This document shows, piece after piece, positions 18,294-29,448 of a DNA stretch of 64,000 nt. The notes under the pieces are model-generated. The model was not told where the DNA came from, made no database searches, and saw nothing but the letters and a program-made list of their open reading frames with translations. Source of the DNA: Candidatus Methylopumilus planktonicus (lineage in GTDB: Bacteria > Pseudomonadota > Gammaproteobacteria > Burkholderiales > Methylophilaceae); contig NZ_LN827929.1 of NCBI RefSeq assembly GCF_000981505.1, forward strand, positions 744,001-808,000. Reading direction: 5' to 3'. Position 1 is the first letter of the stretch. Every line of letters starts with the position of its first letter. The position numbers and the translations under genes are program-made.

Positions 18294-19019
18294 ATGACAG
18301 GCTACAAAGAAAATCAATTAATTCACATCGATCCCATTGAAGCCTTTCAAGATAATTATATTTGGTTAATTCATAACGATCAAAATAGTATAATCGTTGA
18401 CCCAGGCGACGCTGGTCCAGTCATAAGTGCTCTAGAGAGAAAAAATCTTAATCTAGTCGCCATCTTAATCACCCACCATCATGCCGATCATATTGGCGGG
18501 GTTATGGCGCTTCAAGAAAAATACCCACATATTAAGATCTTTGCGCCACAAAAAGATAAATACGATTTTGTCAATATAAGCCTTAAAAATGGGGACGAAA
18601 TTAATATTCCAGAACTTCAAATAAACTATAAAATAATTGAAATTCCCGGACATACCCGAGGGCATATCGCCTATTACGATAAGAAAAACCTTTTCTGCGG
18701 CGATACGCTTTTTGCCTGTGGTTGCGGCAAAATATTTGATGGAACCCATGAGCAAATGTATAACTCGTTAAAAAAAATTAGCGCCCTACCTAAGGATACA
18801 AAAATCTATTGTGCGCACGAATATACTAAAAAAAATATTACATTTGCCTTGTCACTTGATCCAGATGATACAAATCTAAAATTAAGAAAAGCACTTGTAT
18901 CCAACATGAAAAATACTATTCCATCCTCACTCGAGGAAGAATTAAAAACCAACCCTTTTTTAAAATGTACTTCACTAGAAGCATTTAAGCGTCTTAGAGA
19001 TCTTAAAGATCAGTATTAA
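18294..19019 (+). CDS. gloB: Hydroxyacylglutathione hydrolase (glyoxalase II)
   Basis: Hydrolyses S-lactoylglutathione to lactate and glutathione in methylglyoxal detoxification. The metallo-beta-lactamase metal motif is LITHHHADHIGG, with further ligands in IPGHTRGHIAYY, FCGDTLFACGCGK and IYCAHEYTKKN. The 241-residue length is right, although the C-terminal glutathione-binding part is short. The start at 18294 is chosen because another ATG ten bases upstream is in a different frame. mltD follows with a single base between stop and start. Confidence 0.95.
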   Translation: MTGYKENQLIHIDPIEAFQDNYIWLIHNDQNSIIVDPGDAGPVISALERKNLNLVAILITHHHADHIGGVMALQEKYPHIKIFAPQKDKYDFVNISLKNGDEINIPELQINYKIIEIPGHTRGHIAYYDKKNLFCGDTLFACGCGKIFDGTHEQMYNSLKKISALPKDTKIYCAHEYTKKNITFALSLDPDDTNLKLRKALVSNMKNTIPSSLEEELKTNPFLKCTSLEAFKRLRDLKDQY

Positions 19020-19020
19020 T

Positions 19021-20427
19021 ATGACATCGCCATTTAAATATACCTTACTTTTTATATGTATTTCAGCAGCAATGATGCCAAGTGCTTTTGCTGAGGAAAA
19101 TATTCTAGGAGAGGAAATTAGTATTCTAGATATCGATGTACTTGATCAAGAAATTAATAAGCTTAATTCGTTAAACCTGAACTCGGCTGCTTCATCCAGT
19201 AAAACACAAAATTACCAAGCTAATAAAGCTGAAATAAATCTGTGGCAACGTATTTATTCTCGATATGACATTAAGAATAAAAACAATTCAAGGTCTAAGA
19301 AATATGAAGATTGGTTCTCCGCTCGACCTGAGTATGTAGAAAGGATGATGGATCGCAGCCAGAAATATTTATTTTATGTTGTGGGTGAAGTAGAAAAAAG
19401 AGGTATGCCATCAGAAATAGCTCTTCTTCCGATGATAGAAAGCGCTTACAACCCCATTGCAAATTCAAGAAGTAAAGCTGTAGGTATATGGCAGTTTATT
19501 CCCTCCACAGGTAGGCTTTACGGTTTGAAACAAGACTGGTGGCATGATAAAAGACGTAATGTGGTGGAAGCGACAAATGCAGCACTTGATTATCTTCAAA
19601 AGCTTCATACATTATTTGGCTCATGGGATCTTGCTTTGGCTGCTTATAATGCTGGTGAAGGTACTGTCGGTCGCGCTATAGCTAAAAATAGAGCGAAAGG
19701 CCTGCCAACGGATTATGCAAACCTAAAACTTCCGCGTGAGACGAAAGATTATGTGCCGAAGCTACAAGCTATTAAAAATATTGTTTCAAACCCGACTCAA
19801 TACGGACTTTATATAGATCCAATACCGAATAAACCTTACTTTACATCTGTGGAAGCCCCTGCCATGATTGATGCAGATCTTGCTGCAAATCTTGCTGAAA
19901 TTTCTTATGATGAATTTTTACTTTTAAATGCTGAACATAGAAGACCTCTTATTAGAACAAACGATAAAACACAACGACTTATTTTACCGATTAATGCGGC
20001 AGATACATTTGTAAAAAATCTTAGTCAAAATGAAAAACCTTTAGTGTCCTGGAATATATACCAACCAAAACATAATGAAAAAATTAGAGCGATTGCAAAT
20101 AAATTCGACATGCAAGAAAGTGATCTCATAAAAGCTAATGATCTGAATCCTCAAAAAGCAATCAAGACCTCTACCATGATGTTAGTAGCCAAAAAAGAAG
20201 GTACAGAGTCAAATGCAGATCAAAATATTGATGAGTCAAAAATTCAAAATGATAAGAACGCTGAAGAAACAGTGAAGCCTGCTAAGCACAAAGTAAAATC
20301 AGGAGATACGCTTAATAAAATTGCTAAAAGATATGATATACGTATCGATGAACTAAAAGACATTAATCAAATGACTTCCACAGACATTCAAATCGGATCC
20401 ATACTTCAACTTCAAAGAAATAATTAA
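19021..20427 (+). CDS. mltD: Membrane-bound lytic murein transglycosylase D
   Basis: A peptidoglycan lytic transglycosylase. Residues 1-24 form a signal peptide ending near SAFA; no lipobox cysteine is visible, so it may be soluble in the periplasm and not lipidated like E. coli MltD. The SLT domain (~110-230) carries the catalytic glutamate in LPMIESAYNP, then AVGIWQFIPSTGRLYGL and ALAAYNAGEGTV. Two LysM repeats follow: one divergent at ~335-385 (HNEKIRAIANKFDMQESDLI) and one clear at the C-terminus (KSGDTLNKIAKRYDI). The peptide ABC genes begin 16 bp downstream on the same strand. Confidence 0.94.
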   Translation: MTSPFKYTLLFICISAAMMPSAFAEENILGEEISILDIDVLDQEINKLNSLNLNSAASSSKTQNYQANKAEINLWQRIYSRYDIKNKNNSRSKKYEDWFSARPEYVERMMDRSQKYLFYVVGEVEKRGMPSEIALLPMIESAYNPIANSRSKAVGIWQFIPSTGRLYGLKQDWWHDKRRNVVEATNAALDYLQKLHTLFGSWDLALAAYNAGEGTVGRAIAKNRAKGLPTDYANLKLPRETKDYVPKLQAIKNIVSNPTQYGLYIDPIPNKPYFTSVEAPAMIDADLAANLAEISYDEFLLLNAEHRRPLIRTNDKTQRLILPINAADTFVKNLSQNEKPLVSWNIYQPKHNEKIRAIANKFDMQESDLIKANDLNPQKAIKTSTMMLVAKKEGTESNADQNIDESKIQNDKNAEETVKPAKHKVKSGDTLNKIAKRYDIRIDELKDINQMTSTDIQIGSILQLQRNN

Positions 20428-20443
20428 CTTAATTACGCATAAT

Positions 20444-22078
20444 ATGTATTTTAAATATATTTTCCTCTTCTTTGTTTGGCTTAACTTAACTTCGTGTAGC
20501 GACAAAAAAGAAATCGCTTACAACTTTGATGGTACTTTTAGTAGTGAAAAAGGTGGCACACTAAACGATGCAATGTCTGGTGAGCCAAGCAATCTCATTT
20601 CGATGATTGCTGGAGATTCAGCATCATCAGCCATCTCAGTAAATATTTTTAATAAACTTATTAAATATGATAAAAATTTAGAGCTAGCTCCTGAAATAGC
20701 AGAAAAATGGACAATTTCAAGCGACCAAAAAACAATTACTTTTCAATTAAAGAAGGATCTTAAATGGTCTGATGGTCATAATTTAACAAGTGAGGATGTC
20801 CTTTTCACATGGAAACTTGTTACCGACGACAAAACGAGAACTCCCTATGGCTCTGATTACAAGTTAGTTGAAAGGGCTGAAGTTCCAGATCCTCATACAT
20901 TCAGAGTTGTATATAAAAAAGCATATGCACCAGCCCTAGACAGCTGGGCGACCCTTCAAATTCTTCCGAAACATATCTTGAAAGACGAAGATATTAATCG
21001 CACTTTTTTCTCAAGAAAACCCGTTGGCTCTAGTTACTACAAATTAGCACAATGGGTTAATGGTGAAAAATTAACTTTGGAAGCTAGCCCCTCTTCAGTC
21101 ATGGGCGAACCTAATATAAGTAACCTAACTTCACGCTTCATCCCTGACACATCTTCTCAATTTTTAGAACTGATCGCTGATAATATTGACCTTATGAATA
21201 TTAATCCTATTCAATTTGCACGTGTGATTCCCTCTAGACCAGATCTAAAAAATAAATTAGCGCTTTATAAGGAACTTGGAAATAGTTACACCTACCTTGG
21301 TTTTAATTCAAAACATCTCCCATTTAATGATATAAAAGTAAGGCAAGCGATTAACTACGCAATTGATAAGCAGGAAATTATTGATGGTGTGCTTTTAGGA
21401 TTAGGGGAGCCTGTTGCATCCCCATATAAACCTGGAACTCGATGGAGTAATAAACAACTTCAACCCTACCCTTACGATAAAAATAAGGCACTTAAGTTAC
21501 TTAGTGAAGCAGGCTTTAACGACACTAATCAAGATGGTGTTTTAGAAAAAGATGGCAAACCTTTCTCGTTTGAGATTCTCACGAATCAAAATAAGCAAAG
21601 AGAAATGACCGCAGTCCTTATTCAAAGAAGGCTTAAAGATGTAGGTATTGATGTAAAAATTCGGGTAATTGAATGGGCAAGCTTTGTAAATCAATTTATT
21701 AAAACTGGTGATTTTGATGCTGTCATTCTTGGCTGGAGTTTATCGCTTGATCCTGATCAATATAATATTTGGCATTCGTCACAACAAAAACCTGGTCAAT
21801 TTAATTTCATTGGATACAACAATAAAGAAGTCGATCAATTGCTTGAAGAAGGTCGTACCGAATTAAATCCTGACAAACGAGAAAAAATATATCATGCTTT
21901 TTCAAAAATCTTATTAAGTGATAGTCCTGTGATTTATTTATATGCTGGGTATGGTCTCACCGCTATGAGCAAACGTATCAAAGGAATTGAGTCCCCTACG
22001 CCGCCTGCTGGAATTGCGTATAATTCATACGAATGGTTTATTCCCTCTACAGTCAGAAGAAATGAAATAGCTCAATAA
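20444..22078 (+). CDS. Peptide ABC transporter, periplasmic binding protein (SBP family 5)
   Basis: A 544-residue binding protein of the DppA/OppA/NikA family. The N-terminus has a lipoprotein signal with the cysteine of LNLTSCSDKKE as the likely lipidation site. Family marks are LAPEIAEKWTISSDQKTITF, LKKDLKWSDGHNLTSEDVLFTW, KVRQAINYAIDKQEII and RIKGIESPTPPAG near the end. It delivers di- or oligopeptides, or possibly another small ligand, to the two permeases encoded immediately downstream (a 1 bp gap). Confidence 0.92.
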   Translation: MYFKYIFLFFVWLNLTSCSDKKEIAYNFDGTFSSEKGGTLNDAMSGEPSNLISMIAGDSASSAISVNIFNKLIKYDKNLELAPEIAEKWTISSDQKTITFQLKKDLKWSDGHNLTSEDVLFTWKLVTDDKTRTPYGSDYKLVERAEVPDPHTFRVVYKKAYAPALDSWATLQILPKHILKDEDINRTFFSRKPVGSSYYKLAQWVNGEKLTLEASPSSVMGEPNISNLTSRFIPDTSSQFLELIADNIDLMNINPIQFARVIPSRPDLKNKLALYKELGNSYTYLGFNSKHLPFNDIKVRQAINYAIDKQEIIDGVLLGLGEPVASPYKPGTRWSNKQLQPYPYDKNKALKLLSEAGFNDTNQDGVLEKDGKPFSFEILTNQNKQREMTAVLIQRRLKDVGIDVKIRVIEWASFVNQFIKTGDFDAVILGWSLSLDPDQYNIWHSSQQKPGQFNFIGYNNKEVDQLLEEGRTELNPDKREKIYHAFSKILLSDSPVIYLYAGYGLTAMSKRIKGIESPTPPAGIAYNSYEWFIPSTVRRNEIAQ

Positions 22079-22079
22079 A

Positions 22080-23099
22080 ATGCTTAACTATTTAATTAAA
22101 CGGTTGTTATGGATGATCCCAATGCTCATTGGTATTAGTCTTATTTCATTTTTTATTATGCACCTAGCACCAGGTGACATTACCGCATCAGAATCAGCCT
22201 TCAATCCAAAAGCATCTGAAGAGTCTCGTCAAAAACTAAGGGCGCTTTATAACTTAGATAAACCCTTGGTTACGCAATATAGCTTATGGTTAAAACGGAT
22301 TGTTAAATTAGATTTTGGTAATTCATTTGCTTCGCATCAGCGTCCTGTTTTATGGGAAACAAAAGATGATAAAGGCAATATCACTAAAGGTATGATTCAA
22401 GATGCTCTTCCTATAACCCTGATGATTAATTTGATAGGGTTACTTATTATTTTTGTGCTTTCAATATTTCTTGGCGTTGTTTCGGCAGTCAATCAAAATC
22501 GATGGCCAGACCGACTCATTACCATAATTGTATTCATAGGCTTCGCGGTACCTGGATTTTGGTTAGCGCTTTTATTAATGTATTGGACTGGGGTCACTCA
22601 TTCTTGGCTCCCTATTTCAGGCTTACATAGCGTAGGGTATGAAAAGATGGGGCTAATGGCTCAATACCTAGATTTAATTAAGCATCTAATATTACCAGTC
22701 TTTGTTTCAAGCTTAGGCGGCCTCGCAAGCATTTCACTTTACGTCAGAAATGGAATGTTAGATGTACTTCAACAAGAGTTTATTACAACAGCGCGCGCAA
22801 AAGGACTCACAGAAAATAAAGTAGTTTATGGCCATGCCTTGAGAAATACATTATTACCTCTCATCACTATAGTAGGTCTATCTATTCCAGGCTTGATTGG
22901 TGGCTCTGTCATTGGGGAGTCAATTTTTGCAATTTCTGGCATGGGTAAATTATTTTTTGACGCTGTATTAATGAGAGATTTTCCAGTGGTAATGGGAATC
23001 CTTACGATCGGATCTGTCTTAACGTTGTTTGGAAATTTAATCGCAGATATTGGTTATGCTTGGGCAGATCCAAGAATTAGGCGAGGTATTACAAATTGA
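22080..23099 (+). CDS. Peptide ABC transporter permease (DppB/OppB type)
   Basis: A 339-residue inner-membrane permease with six or more hydrophobic segments. The N-terminus MLNYLIKRLLWMIPMLIGIS and the early HLAPGDI are typical of DppB/OppB. The EAA loop that contacts the ATPase is visible as FITTARAKGLTENKVVYGHALRN. The C-terminal half matches BPD_transp_1. It overlaps the next permease by 4 bp. No ATPase gene follows. Confidence 0.93.
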   Translation: MLNYLIKRLLWMIPMLIGISLISFFIMHLAPGDITASESAFNPKASEESRQKLRALYNLDKPLVTQYSLWLKRIVKLDFGNSFASHQRPVLWETKDDKGNITKGMIQDALPITLMINLIGLLIIFVLSIFLGVVSAVNQNRWPDRLITIIVFIGFAVPGFWLALLLMYWTGVTHSWLPISGLHSVGYEKMGLMAQYLDLIKHLILPVFVSSLGGLASISLYVRNGMLDVLQQEFITTARAKGLTENKVVYGHALRNTLLPLITIVGLSIPGLIGGSVIGESIFAISGMGKLFFDAVLMRDFPVVMGILTIGSVLTLFGNLIADIGYAWADPRIRRGITN

Positions 23100-23923
23100 A
23101 AATCCTTACGCAAAATCCACTCGCTTTAAGTGGTTTCATTATTATTGTATCTGTTCTTTTTATCGCAATATTTGCTCCATGGTTATCGCCTTACGATCCA
23201 AATTACATTGATATTCAATCCATACTTCTACCCCCTTCTGTCTCGCATCTTATGGGAACTGACGGATTAGGAAGAGATGTTTTCTCACGCATGCTTTATG
23301 GATCTAGAATTTCGCTTTTAGTAGGTATAGTAGCTGTAGGTATCGCTACTGTCATTGGAACATTTTTAGGTGCTGTTGCTGGATTTTATCGAGGCTATAT
23401 CGACTCTATTATCATGCGCTTTGTAGATATTATGTTATCCATTCCTACTTTCTTTCTGATACTTGCAGTCATTGCATTTTTAACGCCGTCAATTTGGAAC
23501 ATTATGATTGTGATTGGATTGACTTCCTGGATGGGTGTTACTCGTCTTGTTCGTGCAGAGTTTTTAAGTCTCAGAAATCGAGAATATATATTAGCAGCAG
23601 AAGCTATGGGCGCTTCAGATTACAGGCTTATTTCAAAGCATCTACTCCCCAATAGCCTAACACCTATCATCGTAACTTCAGTTTTAGGTATTGCAAGCGC
23701 GGTGTTAACTGAATCTGGATTGAGTTTTCTTGGGCTTGGGGTTCAAGCACCACAGTCCTCATGGGGTAATATTTTGACTGATGGCAAAGAGTATATTCAG
23801 TTTGCTTGGTGGCTATCATTATTTCCAGGGCTGGCTATTTTGATTACAGTCCTAGGTTATAATTTACTTGGTGAAGGCTTAAGGGATTTACTTGATCCTA
23901 AAAACAAGAATCAGCAAAAATAA
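23096..23923 (+). CDS. Peptide ABC transporter permease (DppC/OppC type)
   Basis: A 275-residue partner of the preceding permease. Family signatures are [11 protein letters not shown] near the N-terminus, [24 protein letters not shown], the EAA loop [22 protein letters not shown] and [18 protein letters not shown]. Its start codon is TTG within the preceding gene's stop (ATTGA, 4 bp overlap), so translation is coupled. fabI follows after 8 bp with no ATPase subunit between. Confidence 0.93.
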   Translation: MKILTQNPLALSGFIIIVSVLFIAIFAPWLSPYDPNYIDIQSILLPPSVSHLMGTDGLGRDVFSRMLYGSRISLLVGIVAVGIATVIGTFLGAVAGFYRGYIDSIIMRFVDIMLSIPTFFLILAVIAFLTPSIWNIMIVIGLTSWMGVTRLVRAEFLSLRNREYILAAEAMGASDYRLISKHLLPNSLTPIIVTSVLGIASAVLTESGLSFLGLGVQAPQSSWGNILTDGKEYIQFAWWLSLFPGLAILITVLGYNLLGEGLRDLLDPKNKNQQK

Positions 23924-23931
23924 AGGATTAC

Positions 23932-24717
23932 ATGATGGGGTTTTTAACTGGGAAACGAGTTTTAATTCTTGGTCTTTTAAGTGACCGATCTATTGCATAT
24001 GGTATTGCTACTGCAATGAAACGTGAAGGAGCTGAATTAGCTTTTACTTACCAAATGGAAAAGCACGATGAGCGCGTAAAAAAACTTGCTCAAGATTTTA
24101 ATTCAAATATTGTTCTACCTTGCGACGTTTCATTTGATGAGCAAATCGACAATCTCTTTCCTTTATTAAAAAAACACTGGGATAAATTAGATGTTATTGT
24201 TCATTCGCTAGCCTTTGTTTCAAAAGAAGCTTTAAAGGGAGATTTCGTTGAAGCAACGACCCGTGAAAACTTTAGAGTAGCTCATGATATTAGTTCTTAC
24301 AGCTTTACAGCCCTAGCTAAAGCAGCACTGCCGATGTTAAGCGAGCATGCAAGTTTACTTACTTTAAGCTATCTTGGCGCTGAGAGAACAATGCCTAACT
24401 ATAATGTGATGGGACTTGCCAAAGCAAGTTTAGAGGCTAACGTAAGATATATGGCTCAGAGCTTAGGACCAAAAGGTATTAGGGTTAATGCAGTTTCAGC
24501 AGGGCCTATTAAAACACTTGCCGCGTCTGGCATTGCTGACTTTGATCGCATGATAGACTTTAATGAGAAACATGCCGCTTTAAGACGAAATGTGACAATT
24601 GAAGAAGTTGGAAATGCAGCTGCTTTTCTATGTAGCGATCTTGCTTCAGGCATCACGGGCGAAATTACATATGTAGATGGCGGCATGAATATTACTGCCG
24701 CAGGTTCAATCGATTAA
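23932..24717 (+). CDS. fabI: Enoyl-[acyl-carrier-protein] reductase (NADH)
   Basis: The last reductive step of each fatty-acid elongation cycle. The 261-residue short-chain dehydrogenase fold has the FabI-specific cofactor segment [16 protein letters not shown], then [18 protein letters not shown]. The catalytic pattern Tyr-x6-Tyr-x-x-Met-x-x-x-Lys is seen as [23 protein letters not shown]. Substrate-loop and C-terminal signatures are AASGIADF and [15 protein letters not shown]. It shares the TTAA of its stop with convergent ppiD. As the target of triclosan-type inhibitors it is normally essential. Confidence 0.96.
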   Translation: MMGFLTGKRVLILGLLSDRSIAYGIATAMKREGAELAFTYQMEKHDERVKKLAQDFNSNIVLPCDVSFDEQIDNLFPLLKKHWDKLDVIVHSLAFVSKEALKGDFVEATTRENFRVAHDISSYSFTALAKAALPMLSEHASLLTLSYLGAERTMPNYNVMGLAKASLEANVRYMAQSLGPKGIRVNAVSAGPIKTLAASGIADFDRMIDFNEKHAALRRNVTIEEVGNAAAFLCSDLASGITGEITYVDGGMNITAAGSID

Positions 24718-26609
24718 TTCTTTTGTGTTGTCTCGAAGAATTTTTGATTCACTGATACATTGGCCTTCGCTTTTAACCCTTTCAGATAAGCACTCAAATA
24801 TTCATTAGATAATGCATCTGTATAACTAGATGCGAATTCTTTTTTATTTTCTTCATTCTCATCATTCGGAAATGCTACTTTACTGACTTTAACAATCACG
24901 TAACCGTTATTGCCATCAATAAAACCGCTGTAACTAGGAAGCCTGTCTGTAGGCATTTTGTAAGCCTGATTAATGACAGCCTCGCCCAAGCCTTTTGTAT
25001 TTTTTCGGTCGACTAAAACTACAGGTTGCCAAACAATTTTACGTGAAGAATCACTAATAGACTTCAAGGCTGCTTCACCATCGGTAGCCACTAATTTCTT
25101 TGCAGCTTCAAATTTTAAATATTCTTCAATATCGGCTTTAACTTCAGTAAATGGTTTTGTAGATTGCGCTTTGTAATCAACAACACGGGCAGAAATTAAG
25201 TTGTTAGGCGTGACTTCGATCGCTTCAGTATTTCGATGGTCCTTAATTGATTCTTTCGTATATATAGCGTTCATCAATGTTTCATTTTTAAAGAATTTAT
25301 CTGTGTCGCTACGGCTAATCCATTCAGTTTTTTGAATAGGCAAATTAAATTTTTTCGAAACCCCATCAAGACTTGATGACTGCTCATACACTTTATTACT
25401 AAAATCTTCAGCAAGAGTTGCAAATTTATCTTGTGCTTTTTGGTAGATTATTTCAGCTTTAATTTGTGACTTGATGGCGTCAAAACCACCGCCTTCACCA
25501 ATGATTTTTGTCAGTTTAATAATGTGGTAACCAAAATCAGATTCAACAATACTACTAATCTCGTTAACTTTCATTGAGAAAACAGCATCATCAAAAGGCT
25601 TAACCATCATGCCACGATCAAAGGTACCTAGCTCCCCACCTTTTCTGGCAGATTCAGGATCTTGTGAGTGTTTTGTTGCTAATTCTTCAAATTGCTTAGG
25701 ATTCTTTTTAACCTGATTTAAGATGTCTTCAGCCTTTGCTTTAGCCTTAGCTTTTTCTGCTGGAGCGGCATTCTTAGATGAAGCTATTAAAATATGACTT
25801 GCTTCTCTTTGCTGCTTATTTTGATATTTATCTGCATTTGTTTTATAAAAAGCTTTCACTTCATCTTCGGATACATTGATGGTCGGTAGAATGCTTGTTA
25901 AAGAAAATATAACAAACTCGGCTTTCACTTGTTCAGGTGCTAAAAACTTAGATTTATTTTTGTCATAAAAATCTTGCATATCTTTTTCGGAAATATTTGC
26001 TTTAGCCATATATTCTTTAGTTTTAAATTCAGCAACAGTAACTTCCCTTTGTTGTGATGTTACTTTCAATGTTTCCGTTAAATTATTAGGCGGAATAAAT
26101 GTAAGTTTTTGCAGTCCATCACGCACTTGCTGAATGAGTAAATCATTCCTAATGCTTTCTTCAAATTTCTTAGGGTTGAGTTGATTATTTTGCAAGACTT
26201 TATCGTAAAGTTCTTGTGAAAATTTTCCATCTTTTTGAAAATCAGGCATACCTATAATGTATTGGCTTAATTGTTGATCTGTGATTCTAAATTTAGATTT
26301 TTTAATATCATCATTTATTAATTGTTTTGTGATGAGTCCATCGACTACAGACTCTTTAAATTCTAATGAATCAAACATTGCAGGATCGTTTTTTTTACCT
26401 TCACTCATAATCCGATTACGAACATTTTCAATCGCACGATTATATTCTGGTAGTGTAATTTTATAGCCATCAACTTTGGCGATACTTAAATTATTGCCAG
26501 CTTGGTTGAGATATGAATCAATTCCAAACAATGCGAAAGGAATAAGAACCAGCGCCAAAATAACTTGTGCCGCTTTAGTTTGAGCATAACTTCTAAATTT
26601 ATCTAACAT
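24714..26609 (-). CDS. ppiD: Periplasmic folding chaperone / peptidyl-prolyl isomerase PpiD
   Basis: A membrane-anchored periplasmic chaperone that helps outer-membrane proteins. I place the start at 26609: from there the protein begins [20 protein letters not shown], the usual short cytoplasmic N-terminus plus single membrane span. The frame is open 20 codons further up (to 26669), but that part is not conserved in the family. A SurA_N-like chaperone region runs to ~250, one parvulin PpiC domain lies at ~260-370 ([37 protein letters not shown]), and a helical C-terminal domain follows. It belongs to the lon region as in E. coli, but the hupB gene usually between them is missing. Confidence 0.94.
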   Translation of the reverse strand: MLDKFRSYAQTKAAQVILALVLIPFALFGIDSYLNQAGNNLSIAKVDGYKITLPEYNRAIENVRNRIMSEGKKNDPAMFDSLEFKESVVDGLITKQLINDDIKKSKFRITDQQLSQYIIGMPDFQKDGKFSQELYDKVLQNNQLNPKKFEESIRNDLLIQQVRDGLQKLTFIPPNNLTETLKVTSQQREVTVAEFKTKEYMAKANISEKDMQDFYDKNKSKFLAPEQVKAEFVIFSLTSILPTINVSEDEVKAFYKTNADKYQNKQQREASHILIASSKNAAPAEKAKAKAKAEDILNQVKKNPKQFEELATKHSQDPESARKGGELGTFDRGMMVKPFDDAVFSMKVNEISSIVESDFGYHIIKLTKIIGEGGGFDAIKSQIKAEIIYQKAQDKFATLAEDFSNKVYEQSSSLDGVSKKFNLPIQKTEWISRSDTDKFFKNETLMNAIYTKESIKDHRNTEAIEVTPNNLISARVVDYKAQSTKPFTEVKADIEEYLKFEAAKKLVATDGEAALKSISDSSRKIVWQPVVLVDRKNTKGLGEAVINQAYKMPTDRLPSYSGFIDGNNGYVIVKVSKVAFPNDENEENKKEFASSYTDALSNEYLSAYLKGLKAKANVSVNQKFFETTQKN

Positions 26610-26681
26610 TGGATTTATCCTATTATCTTTATAATTTTTTGATAAAAAAAGTTGCCAAAAAGTTCTCACTTAATGAACAAA

Positions 26682-26705
26682 AAGGCGAATCTTAAGATTC
26701 GCCTT
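26682..26705 (-). terminator. Intrinsic terminator after tRNA-Val/tRNA-Asp
   Basis: A perfect 12-bp inverted repeat (AAGGCGAATCTT / AAGATTCGCCTT, no loop between arms, so the tip must open). On the minus strand it is followed by a T-rich run (TTTTTGTT). It lies right after tRNA-Asp and before ppiD, so it ends the tRNA transcript and probably the whole tig-clpP-clpX-lon-tRNA unit. Confidence 0.75.
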
Positions 26706-26713
26706 AATGATAT

Positions 26714-26790
26714 TGGCGGAGTGGACGGGACTCGAACCCGCGACCCCCTGCGTGACAGGCAGGTATTCTAACCAACTGAACTACCACTCC
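26714..26790 (-). tRNA. tRNA-Asp (GTC)
   Basis: A 77-nt cloverleaf on the minus strand. The acceptor arm GGAGTGG pairs with CCACTCC, the discriminator is G and CCA is encoded. The anticodon loop CTGTCAC gives GTC for aspartate. The T arm contains GGGTTCGAGTCCC. It is 18 nt from tRNA-Val, which lies upstream on the same strand. Confidence 0.97.
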
Positions 26791-26808
26791 AAAACTTGTT
26801 ACAAAAAT

Positions 26809-26884
26809 TGGTGGGTGCTGACGGGGTCGAACCGCCGACATTCGCCTTGTAAGGGCGACGCTCTACCAACTGAGCTAAGCACCC
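26809..26884 (-). tRNA. tRNA-Val (TAC)
   Basis: A 76-nt cloverleaf on the minus strand with acceptor arm GGGTGCT / AGCACCC and encoded CCA. The anticodon loop CTTACAA gives TAC for valine, and the T arm contains GCGGTTCGACCCCG. It lies 62 bp after the lon stop. Confidence 0.97.
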
Positions 26885-26946
26885 ATGCACACTCATTAGT
26901 AAGGCGGCTATTTTACAACATAGTCCTTACCAACGCTAGGTTTACG

Positions 26947-29364
26947 CTAATGTGTAATGGATTTTGTAATAGTGCTGGCGTTCTTATGAGGCACAGGAGT
27001 GGATTTTTGGTCCTTTGTAGCTATATTTTTTGGCATTTTAGTCAAAGCAAGCTCTAAAACTTCATCAATCCAACGTACAGGATGGATATCTAAGGCATTT
27101 TTAACTTCATCAGAAATTTCAGTTAAATCTTTTACATTTTGCTCAGGAATAAGAACAGTTTTAATGCCTCCCCTATGAGCTGCAAGCAACTTCTCTTTTA
27201 GGCCGCCAATTGGTAAAACTTCACCTCTTAAGGTTATTTCCCCTGTCATAGCAACATCAGCACGCACTGAAATATTGGTTAAAGCCGATACAATTGCTAA
27301 AGTAATGCCTATACCAGCACTTGGACCGTCTTTAGGTGTTGCGCCTTCGGGTAAATGAATATGAATATCATTTTTTTCGTAAAAATTTTCAGTTATACCT
27401 AGTTTTTTAGCGCGGCTTCTTACAACACTCATGGCAGCATGAATAGACTCCTGCATGACCTCGCCTAATTTACCAGTAATGATTGTTTTTCCTTTGCCTT
27501 GTAAAACCACAGCTTCAATAGTCAATAATTCCCCGCCTACCTGAGTCCAAGCGAGCCCTGTGACTTGACCTATTTGGTTTTTCTTTGAAGCAAGACCAAT
27601 GTCATAGACTTTAACGCCTAGATAAGCCTCTAGATTCTTGCTATTTACAATAACTTTTTTAAGAGATTTTTTGCTCAATAACTCTTTCACTGCTTTTCGA
27701 CATATTTTGGCGATTTCTTGTTCTAATTTTCTAACGCCCGCTTCTCTAGAATAATATTGAATAATCTCTCTTACAACTTTAGCGGTAATGCTAATTTCAG
27801 ATTTTTTTAAACCATGCATTTTAAGTTGTTTAGGTAATAAATAATGCATCGCAATATTAAGCTTTTCTGCTTCCGTATAACCCGACAAACGAATAATTTC
27901 CATGCGATCCAAAAGTGGTTCAGGAATATTCATTGAGTTAGCAGTAGCCACAAACATCACATCAGATAAATCGTATTCAACTTCTACATAATGATCTGTA
28001 AAAGTGTGATTCTGCTCAGGATCCAAGACCTCTAAAAGCGCTGAAGCCGGATCACCTCGGTAATCTTGACCCATTTTATCCACTTCATCTAGTAAGAATA
28101 ATGGGTTAGTCACTCCTGCTTTAGTCATGCTTTGTAAAACTTTACCAGGCATCGAGCCAATATAAGTTCTTCGATGACCGCGAATCTCAGATTCGTCTCT
28201 TACACCACCTAGAGCCATACGAATAAATTTACGATTTACAGCTTTAGCAATGCTTTGTCCTAGAGAAGTTTTTCCAACTCCTGGGGGGCCTACCAGACAT
28301 AAAATAGGCGCTTTGAGTTTATCAACTCGCTGTTGGACTGCGAGATATTCAATAATACGCTCTTTGACTTTTTCGAGGCCGTAGTGATCTTCATCCAAGA
28401 TCTTTTCTGCAAGCGCCAATTCGCGACTAATTTTAGTTTTTTTCTGCCACGGTAATCCTATTAATGTATCAATGTAGTTTCTAACTACTGATGCTTCAGC
28501 CGACATGGGCGTCATCATTTTCAATTTTTTAAATTCAGAAGTGGCTTTATCAAGAGCCTCTTTTGACATACCAGATTCTTGGATACGTTTCTCAAGTTCG
28601 TCTAAATCTACACCTTCATCTTGCTCGCCTAATTCTTTCTGAATGGCTTTGACTTGTTCGTTAAGATAGTATTCCCTTTGGCTTTTTTCCATTTGGCGCT
28701 TAACGCGACCACGAATTCTTTTTTCGACTTGAAGAATATCAATTTCAGACTCCATGATCTTCAAAAGATGATCTAAGCGATTTTTAATTTTCAATGTCTC
28801 TAAAATCGTTTGTTTCTCTTCTAGTTTTAACGTGAGATGCGCTGCGATCATATCTGCTAATCTGCCAGGGTCTGTAATAGCAGCAAGAGAGGTTAAGATT
28901 TCAGGAGGAATTTTTTTATTTAATTTAACGTATTGATCAAATTGTGAGAAAACCGTTCTCATTAATGCTAATGATTCTTTATCTTTAGGTTCAGGGATAT
29001 TGATCTCATCGAATCGAGCAACGAAACAAGCTTCTTGATCAAGCACTTCCTTAATTTTTACGCGGCTTAAACCTTCAACTAAAACCTTCACAGTACCATC
29101 AGGTAATTTAAGCATCTGGAGAATAGATGCTACGGTGCCATACTCGTAAAGATCTTTGGCATCAGGCTCATCTTTACTTGCAGATTTTTGAGCTACTAAG
29201 ATTATTTTTTTATCTTTATCAGATGCAATTTCCAAAGCTTTTACAGATTTCGTACGTCCAACAAAAAGTGGGATCACAAGATGAGGGTAAACAACTACAT
29301 CCCTTAAAGGCAAAAGGGGCATGAAATCTTGCTGGGGGTCTTTAAATTTAATTTCTTGAGCCAT
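26947..29364 (-). CDS. lon: ATP-dependent protease Lon
   Basis: A soluble AAA+ serine protease that removes misfolded and regulatory proteins. The start is placed at 29364 ([10 protein letters not shown]), which leaves 805 residues, close to the family norm. The frame continues 25 codons upstream without conserved sequence. The N-terminal LON domain begins [20 protein letters not shown]; the AAA+ module has Walker [16 protein letters not shown] and Walker [12 protein letters not shown]; the S16 protease domain has the catalytic serine in [18 protein letters not shown] and the lysine near [14 protein letters not shown]. It is the last protein gene of tig-clpP-clpX-lon. Confidence 0.96.
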   Translation of the reverse strand: MAQEIKFKDPQQDFMPLLPLRDVVVYPHLVIPLFVGRTKSVKALEIASDKDKKIILVAQKSASKDEPDAKDLYEYGTVASILQMLKLPDGTVKVLVEGLSRVKIKEVLDQEACFVARFDEINIPEPKDKESLALMRTVFSQFDQYVKLNKKIPPEILTSLAAITDPGRLADMIAAHLTLKLEEKQTILETLKIKNRLDHLLKIMESEIDILQVEKRIRGRVKRQMEKSQREYYLNEQVKAIQKELGEQDEGVDLDELEKRIQESGMSKEALDKATSEFKKLKMMTPMSAEASVVRNYIDTLIGLPWQKKTKISRELALAEKILDEDHYGLEKVKERIIEYLAVQQRVDKLKAPILCLVGPPGVGKTSLGQSIAKAVNRKFIRMALGGVRDESEIRGHRRTYIGSMPGKVLQSMTKAGVTNPLFLLDEVDKMGQDYRGDPASALLEVLDPEQNHTFTDHYVEVEYDLSDVMFVATANSMNIPEPLLDRMEIIRLSGYTEAEKLNIAMHYLLPKQLKMHGLKKSEISITAKVVREIIQYYSREAGVRKLEQEIAKICRKAVKELLSKKSLKKVIVNSKNLEAYLGVKVYDIGLASKKNQIGQVTGLAWTQVGGELLTIEAVVLQGKGKTIITGKLGEVMQESIHAAMSVVRSRAKKLGITENFYEKNDIHIHLPEGATPKDGPSAGIGITLAIVSALTNISVRADVAMTGEITLRGEVLPIGGLKEKLLAAHRGGIKTVLIPEQNVKDLTEISDEVKNALDIHPVRWIDEVLELALTKMPKNIATKDQKSTPVPHKNASTITKSITH

Positions 29365-29448
29365 TAGGATGCTTTCATAAGCGTTAATTAATCTAGAACA
29401 TTGGGTCAGTTTATAATATTTCAAGGCCTTACTGACCAACTACGAAGC

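Noticed and set aside
26707..27057. A 116-codon plus-strand open frame across the tRNA-Asp and tRNA-Val genes
   Set aside because: It is the reverse complement of two tRNA genes and the end of lon; frames like this are a known false-positive protein family.
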